Shown piece by piece: positions 57,361-64,000 of a stretch of DNA of 64,000 nt; the first letter of the stretch is position 1, and each line of letters starts with the position of its first letter. This DNA is from Bradyrhizobium sp. WSM3983 (GTDB lineage: Bacteria; Pseudomonadota; Alphaproteobacteria; Rhizobiales; Xanthobacteraceae). The notes below the pieces were generated by a model that was given only the letters and a program-made list of their open reading frames with translations, was not told the DNA's origin and made no database searches. The DNA is taken from positions 360,297-424,296 of the forward strand of contig NZ_AXAY01000002.1 in NCBI RefSeq assembly GCF_000473045.1, in the 5' to 3' direction. The position numbers and the translations under genes were made by a program.

Positions 57361-58986
57361 ATGGTCAATGCGCTCGTTCCGCACAAAATCTCTTTGCCAA
57401 AAGCGCAGCGGACACTCCGCGCTGCGCAATACGTCCGCATGTCGACGGACCACCAGCAGTACTCCATCGAGAATCAAGCTGCTGTCATCGCCGCCTACGC
57501 ACAAGCGCGCGGGCTCGAAATTGTTCGAACGTATCGGGACGATGGTGAGAGTGGTCTTGCGATAAAAAACAGGCCGGGTCTGATCGGTTTGATCGCCGAC
57601 GTCTGCCAACGCCGAGCTAATTTCGATCACATCCTCATCTACGACGTCAGTCGATGGGGGCGGTTTCAAGACACCGATGAAAGTGCCCACTACGAATTTG
57701 TCTGCCGGGAGGCGGGCGTCACAGTTTCTTATTGCGCGGAGCAATTCGAGAACGATGGAACTGTGATTTCAAGCATTGTGAAGAACATCAAACGAGTGAT
57801 GGCTGCCGAATACAGTCGAGAGCTATCGGTCAAGGTGCACGCCGGCGCGTGCCATTTGTCGAGGCTTGGCTTTCGGCAAGGCGGTCACCCTTGCTTCGGG
57901 CTACGTCGAGAACTGTTTGATGGAAGTGGCAGATCAAAAGGGGTGCTGGAGGCCGGACAATGGAAATCACTTCAGACCGATCGCATCATCCTACGCCCAG
58001 GACCGCAGCATGAAATCGAAACGGTAAGGCTTATATTCGATCGTTTCGTGAACGGGCATCGCACCGAGACCAAGATTGCGCGAGAGCTCAATCTTTGCGG
58101 TGTCTTTAATCGCGGTCGGCCGTGGACCTGCGGAAAAATCCACTATCTGTTGCAGAACGATAATTACATCGGGACCAATCGTTACAACCGGCATAGCGCC
58201 AAGCTGCGAACGGCCCGAAAAGAAAATGCTCCGGCAGATTGGATCAAGAAGGAGGGCGTTTTTGAACCTATAGTTGATAAGGAGATTTTCGCGAAAGCAC
58301 AGCAGATGCTCATGGATCGCCAACACACCCGGGGGGTGTCGGACGAGGAAATGCTGAAGCGGCTGAGGGTCCTGCTACATCGTAGAGGGAGGCTGAGCAG
58401 GGACGTCATCAACGAGACAGAAGGTATCCCGGGCACAACAGCATACTTGGCGCGCTTTGGCAGCCTGAGCAACGCCTATCGGTTGATTGGCTATACTCCG
58501 AAGCGAAACTACGAGCACATTAAGTCGCGTCCAGTCCGCTGCGATATGATCAAGACTACGGTCCTGAAGGTGGGGTCCGCGCTCGCAGAATCCGGACGAG
58601 ATGTCAGAGTTGATCAGGTTCGTCAGATCCTGAGGGTGCACGTAATCGCGATATCGTTCCGCGTGGCACGCAGCCGCAATGCGCGCGGGGCGACACATCC
58701 TAGCTGGGTGATAGTGCGTGGTCGGCATCTTCCGTCGGGCCTCGTTGCCGTGATCAGGCTGAGCGACGGCAATCGAGAGATCATGGATTATCTCATAATG
58801 CCTGCGTCTCGGCTGGTTGGGCGCGACCTGAGATTTAGCGAGAGGAACCGTGAGAGTTTCGGTCTGCAGCGATATGGGACCATGGCCGGACTAATCGAAA
58901 CGATCAAACGGCGCGTGAGCAATCTTGCTTATCTGACGAAGCGAATACCGTCGGTTCTTGACGAGCGACCAGCTTCGAATGGCTGA
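57361..58986 (+). CDS. Large serine recombinase
   Basis: 541 residues. Resolvase domain at about 20-165 with the catalytic serine as Ser28 (YVRMSTDHQQYSIENQ) and the arginine cluster YDVSRWGRFQD. A Recombinase (PF07508-type) domain follows (GFRQGGHPCFGLRR, ARELNLCGVFNRGRPWT, LLQNDNYIGTNRYNRH). The last 200 residues are variable. It inserts or removes DNA at specific sites and marks a second mobile element inside the island. An ATG at 57259 would add 34 residues. Confidence 0.9.
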   Translation: MVNALVPHKISLPKAQRTLRAAQYVRMSTDHQQYSIENQAAVIAAYAQARGLEIVRTYRDDGESGLAIKNRPGLIGLIADVCQRRANFDHILIYDVSRWGRFQDTDESAHYEFVCREAGVTVSYCAEQFENDGTVISSIVKNIKRVMAAEYSRELSVKVHAGACHLSRLGFRQGGHPCFGLRRELFDGSGRSKGVLEAGQWKSLQTDRIILRPGPQHEIETVRLIFDRFVNGHRTETKIARELNLCGVFNRGRPWTCGKIHYLLQNDNYIGTNRYNRHSAKLRTARKENAPADWIKKEGVFEPIVDKEIFAKAQQMLMDRQHTRGVSDEEMLKRLRVLLHRRGRLSRDVINETEGIPGTTAYLARFGSLSNAYRLIGYTPKRNYEHIKSRPVRCDMIKTTVLKVGSALAESGRDVRVDQVRQILRVHVIAISFRVARSRNARGATHPSWVIVRGRHLPSGLVAVIRLSDGNREIMDYLIMPASRLVGRDLRFSERNRESFGLQRYGTMAGLIETIKRRVSNLAYLTKRIPSVLDERPASNG

Positions 58987-59220
58987 GCGGCGCGCGTAGA
59001 GGCATTTATCCTTGCTGACGACTCGGAGCGCGCGAGATACTGCGCGTCGTGGGTGTGGAACGACACTCGGAGCAAGTGTTTTCCGCGGAGGGCGATGCGG
59101 TTCTGAGGAAAAAGCTACTGCTCGACGGGGCACTGGCCGCAGGAATCTGATCGGCCACATGGGATCAGCACGACATCGACGAGCTCGCGCGTCATCGAGC
59201 GCCGGTCCCCGTCGCCGAAA

Positions 59221-59422
59221 CTATCTCAACCCGGCGGCCGCTTGAGAAAGATCGTCACCATCACCCTCCATCAGCCACAGGATCGGCGCCCACACCAAGA
59301 TGGGAGCCGCAGCCATCAGCGCGGTCCGAATGAAGCCTTTGGCCTTCTCCCGCCGCGCCCACAGCTCGCGAGATGGCGATCCCTACGGAAATGCCGGCGA
59401 TAAGGCCGACGAGCGCGGTCAA
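59221..59422 (-). pseudogene. Frameshifted small membrane protein
   Basis: From a TTG with GGGAGAGCGGAA upstream the frame reads TALVGLIAGISVGIAISR. A one-base shift near 59365 is then needed to continue with ARREKAKGFIRTALMAAAPI to a stop at 59221. The two halves make a plausible two-helix protein when joined. Confidence 0.4.
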
Positions 59423-59513
59423 TTCCGCTCTCCCGTGTGCATAGTGTGTGCACGCGGGGTTTTTAAGGGAGAGGGAGAAAGACTCGTTAGTGCGCTTAAG
59501 TAATTGAATTAGC

Positions 59514-59566
59514 TTGGTGAGCGCGCTGGGGCTCGAACCCAGGATCCCGTGACTAAAAGCCATGTG
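59514..59566 (-). tRNA. 3' fragment of a lysine-type tRNA (TTT)
   Basis: Minus-strand fragment with anticodon loop CTTTTAG, T arm CTGGG-TTCGAGC-CCCAG and end GCGCTCACCA. The D arm and 5' acceptor are missing. It resembles but is not identical to the 3' half of tRNA-Lys at 23842 and lies in opposite orientation. A footprint of integration in a Lys tRNA gene. Confidence 0.7.
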
Positions 59567-59963
59567 CTGAGGTCGTCCTGCGCGCGTTCAGCTTGACCGG
59601 CAAAATGCCCGATCAACAAATAGATCCGCTCCCTGGCCGTTTTGAAGGAAGGCTTGGGGCAGGTCGCAAGCCACGCTCAGCGGCGGAAAACTACGGTTGA
59701 GATATTGCTGAGGCGACCGTTGCAAACACCGTAGCTATTATTCAGAGGCGCATGAAAAATCGAGTTAAATCAGCGAGGTTGACAAGGACACCCCTAGTCC
59801 CGAACGGACCAAAGGCTTTCATCGCGTAGTTGCCGCCGAGGCCGTTGTGAGCTTGCGGCAGTTTGTTAAAGTGGGAAATAAGCTTCAAGAGGACATGGCG
59901 ACATGAGAAATCTCACGAGGGCGATATTGAAGCGTCTGCGACGCGAAAGCCTTCCATTCGCCG

Positions 59964-60035
59964 ACTGATAAGGTTTGGTCGCAAATGGACGCAGCTTCGC
60001 GAACTGATAAGGAAATGAACAAACCTTATCAGTTC
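59964..60035. repeat. Palindromic sites 4 (half) and 5 (full), ACTGATAAG family
   Basis: Half-site ACTGATAAGGTTT at 59964-59976. Full site at 60001-60035: GAACTGATAAGG, 11 bases, CCTTATCAGTTC. In both, the left flank is TTCGC followed by one or two bases, as at site 1. The 13-base core spacer is one shorter than in sites 1-3. Confidence 0.75.
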
Positions 60036-60543
60036 CGAATGTAGCTCAAGGAGTGCAATGCTCGAGTGGGTGTGCATTCGCCTTCTCTTGGACCCGACCT
60101 GTGCGCGGAAAATCCGAAGTAGTGGCTTCCGCTCCCCTTCATGGATATATGAAGCTGAAAAAGCTCAGCGGCGGAAGCTCAGTCGATCCAATGATGGACT
60201 GGAGCGAGAGTTTAGGTTTTCAATCGGTTTAGAGGGTGGCGTGTGCACCCAGAGATCAAGAAAATCTACACTCGGCGAGCGTGAAGCGGTCGCGCACGGA
60301 GCTTCCATTAATGAGCGGATCACTTCTGCGGCATCTTGCTATTTGTGCGCGATAGCCGCTGGCGGATACATCTTCGATTCTGCGGAGCTCTATGGCATAC
60401 CGCACCAGGCTAATAGCGCGGACCGCGATTTGTGATGACGTTGGCCTCACGGGATGGGCTACGAGCGAAATGCGGTTTGGTTGGATCGCGGATCGTCGAT
60501 TCACGAGGTCGGCTGGGTGCTTACCCGCCTTCACTAACTATCA

Positions 60544-61147
60544 TCAGCGAGAGCGGGCACGATCCGTGCAAGCAACGATATCGCGGGAGAATTTTCGACC
60601 CACTTCCTGCGGTGGCACGAACACCGCTAAGTATCGGCCATCGCCCGCGAGCTGATAAGTAGCGATCTCGCCATAGCCAACGGCAGTCAGTTCGCAACGC
60701 AACAACTCAATCGGCGTGCCATGCTTCGAGGTCGGTCGCTCGAAGTCGACAATTCCGACCCGCGCGCCCGGCTCCAAGGTGGGCGCGAGATTATAGAGGA
60801 AGGCATACGGTTGGGCTATCTCGTGATCCATGTGCCCGAGGATGGCCGCGTCCAGGGAGGAAGCGGGCAGGCGGGGGTCGTGTCGTTCGCCCGTTGCGAA
60901 TATGACGTTTGTCAGCCCCATTCATTCCGTTCGCCGTGTAGTAGCCGCTGCTTGCCCCGCTATCGCCGACAGTCATGCCTGGTTTCAGCTCAAGAAAGCG
61001 TGCGACCTCACAGGCCTTTTGTCCGCTATGTGCTGCGCGTGGACCAAAGGATTGTAGGTACTCTAGGATCTTGCGAAAAGCCCATGATGTATGCCGCAGT
61101 TTCTTGCGCCCGGGAACAATTTGCGACGATTCTTCTCCTGATAGCAT
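60544..61147 (-). pseudogene. Frameshifted SAM-dependent methyltransferase
   Basis: An N-terminal part (VARFLELKPGMTVGDSGASS with the glycine-rich SAM loop) and a C-terminal part (SLDAAILGHMDHEIAQPYAF, PGARVGIVDFERP) are read in different frames that overlap at about 60791-60921. Joined they make a class I methyltransferase of ordinary length. At least one frameshift is present. Confidence 0.65.
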
Positions 61148-61524
61148 CGGCCAGGGCCCGCTGGTGCGATGGTGTTGACTGCGAATGCGACTGAGGCCCA
61201 GCTAGGCTATGGGAGCTGGCCTTCTCGCGCCAATGAAGCAACCTCGTGCGAGGATCGGCAGCTTTTCGCGCAAACCGGACATTCGGACGAGCACGCAAGT
61301 TGCAGAAGAGCCCAAAAGCGAACCAATTCGGCCATGATCGTTTTCGCGTTGGCCTTTCGGATCTCGGCGGGTCGGGAGCCTATCTGACCGGCTCGTACAG
61401 GCAACCTGCCGGGCAACCGCGCGCGCTTAATGAGCGTTTAATGCTTTTGCGCAACAGATAGAGCACCAGCGCGGAATTAGTCCTAGTTACGAGTGCGAGC
61501 CGAGCTCCCGAGGAGGGGAATCGG
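61148..61524. other. Intergenic stretch at the island-core transition
   Basis: A 42-codon minus frame with one CPVC pair (ending near 61207) is possible but unsupported. Nothing else seen. Confidence 0.3.
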
Positions 61525-62109
61525 ATGGGACTGCTTTTCATTGGAGTGCTGGCAGGAGTCCTGATCGGCTTTGGCTGGTTCGCGCCTTCCCGGGGGTATT
61601 TCCTCGGGTGTGCGTCGCGACCCTGTTTCGACAGGGTTGCAGTCGCCCAGCCCGCACAGCCAATGCCGACGGCACTGGCGCAAGAGCCTGCGGTCGTCAA
61701 ATCGAATTCCGCAACTCCGGCAAGGCCCGGCAAGAAATCATCTCCGAAGAAGCGCGAATCGGCTGACCTCGCCAAAGCGGCGTCCTCGCGAACGAGGATC
61801 AGCGTCCCGGCATCCGAACGGTCCGCGGAAATATCAGATCCTGCTCTGGACAAGGCGAAGGTCGCGATCGCGACGAAGATGGAAGATCCGAAATCGGCCG
61901 AATTCAGCGACATGAAGCGCGCAATGCGAAAGAACATGTTTGGACGCCGCGTGGATACGATTTGCGGGCGTGTGAAAGGAAGAAGCGCGTCAGGCGGCGA
62001 GACCGGAGAGAGGCCGTTTCTGTATCTCGTCAAGGAGGATGAGGCATATGTCGTCGATGGCAAGTCAGGGTCGGCGTCGTCAACCGCGTATCGAAATATC
62101 TGCAATTGA
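61525..62109 (+). CDS. Membrane-anchored hypothetical protein
   Basis: 194 residues. One N-terminal membrane segment (LLFIGVLAGVLIGFGWFAP), a Pro/Ala/Lys-rich linker (about 40-110) and a C-terminal domain: MEDPKSAEFSDMKRAMRKNM, DTICGRVKGRSASGGETG, RPFLYLVKEDEAYVVDG. This end occurs in many small rhizobial proteins. GAGGAGGGGAATCGG precedes the ATG. Confidence 0.68.
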   Translation: MGLLFIGVLAGVLIGFGWFAPSRGYFLGCASRPCFDRVAVAQPAQPMPTALAQEPAVVKSNSATPARPGKKSSPKKRESADLAKAASSRTRISVPASERSAEISDPALDKAKVAIATKMEDPKSAEFSDMKRAMRKNMFGRRVDTICGRVKGRSASGGETGERPFLYLVKEDEAYVVDGKSGSASSTAYRNICN

Positions 62110-62322
62110 GGGAGTGCGTCGACTGCGCCATCGCGTGGTTCGCGCCGAAATGATTTGAGCGGAAAGAATTTTCCCCAGGCGCCAAGTGATCCCGCAGTGG
62201 ATACGACACCAACGCTGGCGCTGCACCGCTCTCGTGCTGCTCCATTCGGGATGAATGCGGCAGCAGGGGAGATGCAAACGAAATGGGAATATCGCGGAAA
62301 TTCTTTCATTTTCGAGGAAGTC

Positions 62323-63105
62323 ATGCACGACATAACCAACACCTCAAAACGGCTCAATGAATCGCTTCACTTGCCGGTTCTGGTGATCATCGAGCCGCTC
62401 CTGTTGCCTCGCACATGCATTCTGAACGTCCTCAGGCGGGAATTGGACGAACTCGAGATCCTTGACATGGCAACGGCCCAAAGCCTGGACTGCACGTCAG
62501 CCCGCGATGTTCGTCTGGTGGTGCTGAGCATCGCCGACAAGTCCATCGGCGATCCCTCGGTTGAGGACGATCTCGCCTTCGTTGCGGAGTGTTGTCCCAC
62601 CGCCGCCGTTGCACTCCTGTCAAACCATGACGACGAGGCGACAGTGCAGGCCGCGATGCAGCGGGGCGTGCGCGGCTTTCTGTCCACCTCGCTGCCGATC
62701 GAGATCGTCATAGCCGGCCTGCGCCTCGTTCTTGTCGGCGGCGTCTACAGGCCGTTGCCCGTGGCCGGGATCAACAGGATGCCGGATTTCGAACCGCCGG
62801 ATGCGCGCGTGCTTGCGCCCACATATCTGATGAACGACGGAGCCAGAGTGGCCATTGACAGGAGCGTGACCGATCTCACGCCTCGTGAGCAACAGGTTCT
62901 GGCGGAATTGGAGCTCGGCCTGCCCAACAAGCTGATCGCCGCCAAATTGAACCTCTCGGAAAGCACGGTCAAAATGCACATCCAGCATATCATGAGGAAA
63001 TGTGCTGCGCACAATCGCACGGAAGCCGTCCTCCGCTGGCGCGGCCGGTTGCCCGTGCTGAGCCGCGATCGCGACCCCGGCGCCGTTCCGATGCCAGAGA
63101 CCTAG
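62323..63105 (+). CDS. LuxR-type response regulator with a degenerate receiver
   Basis: 260 residues from an ATG preceded by GAGGAAGTC; frames further upstream lack a good site. Residues 15-135 have the receiver fold (HLPVLVIIEPLLLPRT, AAVALLSNHDDEATVQAAMQ, GVRGFLSTSLP), but the phosphorylation position reads VVLSIADKS with no Asp. The LuxR HTH is intact (LTPREQQVLAELELGLPNKL, LNLSESTVKMHIQHIMRK). It overlaps the convergent secretion gene by four bases. Confidence 0.85.
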   Translation: MHDITNTSKRLNESLHLPVLVIIEPLLLPRTCILNVLRRELDELEILDMATAQSLDCTSARDVRLVVLSIADKSIGDPSVEDDLAFVAECCPTAAVALLSNHDDEATVQAAMQRGVRGFLSTSLPIEIVIAGLRLVLVGGVYRPLPVAGINRMPDFEPPDARVLAPTYLMNDGARVAIDRSVTDLTPREQQVLAELELGLPNKLIAAKLNLSESTVKMHIQHIMRKCAAHNRTEAVLRWRGRLPVLSRDRDPGAVPMPET

Positions 63106-64000
63106 TCCTCCCTGAATGCCCCCCGGAAGCTGTCGAGCAAGGGCCGGAGCGCGTAGAGAGCCACGGTCCCACGCCCTGTCGTGATGAATACTTGAACCGG
63201 CATGCCCGGCACGATCTGGATGTCGTTTGCGGCGATCTGCGCGTCGTCGATCCGGATTTTGGTCGCGTAGTATGGCTGGTCGGTACGCTTGTCGAGGAGC
63301 CGGTCTGCGGATACGTGCACGACGGTTCCCTTCAGGCGAGGCACGCGACGCTGATTGTATGGTACGAGGTGAACCTCGGCATTGAGGCCGGGATGAACCA
63401 CATCGATGTCCTCGGGCCTCAGGCGCGCGATCACGATGAGGCGGTCTTGCCGGGGCACCAGGTCCATGAGCGGAGCGCCCGCTCCGACGACGCCGCCGGC
63501 TGTATGAATCCGTAGATCGGTTATCACGCCGTCCTCGGGCGCCTTGATCTCCGTTCGAGCGAGCTGATCCCTGGCCGCAAGCAATCGCTCGCGGAGCTGA
63601 AATATCTGGTTCTGGGCTTCGCGTAGCGACTGGGCGATTTCGTTCTGCCTCTCGCTCTCGAGCTTGAACAATGTGGCCTGCTGCTCGCTGATGACCTGCG
63701 CGGCGCGGGAAATCTGCGCGCCGATCTCGCCGCGGCGGCCTTCGACGTCGGCCAGCTCGCGTTGCAGGTTCAGAAGCCGCGGCCGCCGTTCGAGTCCCTT
63801 GTTGACAAGCGCCGCGACCATATCCAGTTCCTCCCGGACGATGTTGCTTCGCTGCCCGGTGGCGTTCTCCTGCGCCTTGAGGCCTTCGATCTCCTTCTCG
63901 ACCTGGCGCCTTCGTTCGCGAATGATTGCAAGCTGCGACTCGTGAACCTGCAGTCGGGCCTGAAAAATGAACTGCTGCGCCGACACCGCAGCGGCGGCCA
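63102..64000 (-). CDS. HlyD-family type I secretion membrane fusion protein (partial)
   Basis: The last 298 codons; the start lies beyond the window. A long coiled coil (ESQLAIIRERRRQVEKEIEG, GLERRPRLLNLQRELADVEG) leads to the lipoyl half (TEIKAPEDGVITDLRIHTAG) and a beta-barrel end (RIDDAQIAANDIQIVPGMPV). It links an inner-membrane ABC exporter to an outer-membrane channel of the TolC type. An ABC exporter gene is expected upstream, to the right. Confidence 0.88.
   Translation of the reverse strand, partial: AAAAVSAQQFIFQARLQVHESQLAIIRERRRQVEKEIEGLKAQENATGQRSNIVREELDMVAALVNKGLERRPRLLNLQRELADVEGRRGEIGAQISRAAQVISEQQATLFKLESERQNEIAQSLREAQNQIFQLRERLLAARDQLARTEIKAPEDGVITDLRIHTAGGVVGAGAPLMDLVPRQDRLIVIARLRPEDIDVVHPGLNAEVHLVPYNQRRVPRLKGTVVHVSADRLLDKRTDQPYYATKIRIDDAQIAANDIQIVPGMPVQVFITTGRGTVALYALRPLLDSFRGAFRED

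Larger units (their letters stand above)
59423..60543. other. Gene-poor stretch with tRNA fragment and palindromic sites
   Basis: No intact gene is supported. A 21-codon frame (59903-59968, MRNLTRAILKRLRRESLPF) with GAGG upstream ends inside palindromic site 4. Frames at 60058-60534 are not convincing. Confidence 0.35.

Noticed and set aside
61207..61416. A 69-codon minus frame with a CPVC motif
   Set aside because: Only one cysteine pair, a poor ribosome site and no paralogue in the window; possible but not supported.

Overview
The window looks like a chromosomal segment of a Bradyrhizobium-type alphaproteobacterium. The evidence is high GC in the flanks, the many periplasmic solute-binding proteins, the twin-arginine-type signal peptides, the palindromic intergenic repeats familiar from that group, and a large set of tiny conserved proteins seen mainly in Bradyrhizobium and its relatives. 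These identifications come from reading the translations; no database search was run.

Region 1 (about 1-23.7 kb) is dense, core-like DNA. It opens with a branched-chain-amino-acid-type solute-binding protein read leftward. A four-gene sugar ABC importer follows (binding protein, double ATPase, two permeases, 1866-6669), facing an SMP-30/gluconolactonase gene. A second importer operon runs leftward from 13693 to 7789: binding protein, LivH, LivM, a fused LivG-LivF double ATPase, and a second, paralogous binding protein. After this come an FAD amino-acid oxidase and D-Ala-D-Ala ligase pair, a GNAT acetyltransferase, a Tat-exported SMP-30 protein, and a repeat-rich gap. leuA follows, preceded by a leucine-rich leader peptide with mutually exclusive stems (a strong attenuator candidate). 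An orphan TRAP binding protein and a Spy/LTXXQ-like periplasmic protein close the region.

Region 2 (about 23.8-61.4 kb) is an accessory patchwork. It begins at an intact tRNA-Lys(CTT) gene with a phage-type integrase and excisionase-like gene at its 3' end. It is less GC-rich and sparsely coded. It holds a DUF5131 protein, a candidate replication-initiator-like protein, an XRE regulator facing a GYF-domain gene across a 12-bp-arm palindrome, DUF3768, and two members of an unnamed family sharing a GLDxDGxPRGARF core. It also has a catalytic-domain-only tyrosine recombinase next to an HhH-GPD/Fe-S glycosylase-like protein, a Nudix hydrolase, tiny zinc-ribbon and HTH proteins, an IS91-type remnant, a group II intron fragment, a cytochrome c, a flavin monooxygenase, a UspA protein, a DsrE-like protein and a large serine recombinase. 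Two 3' tRNA fragments (40484 and 59514) mark old integration ends. A recurring palindrome, ACTGATAAG-(13/14 nt)-CTTATCAGT, occurs as four paired sites plus one half-site. The first two paired sites bracket a single gene with its own terminator beside the small recombinase, which is the most unusual structure in the window.

Region 3 (about 61.5-64 kb) returns to longer genes: a membrane-anchored protein, a LuxR-type regulator with a degenerate receiver domain, and the C-terminal part of an HlyD-type secretion adaptor cut by the window edge.
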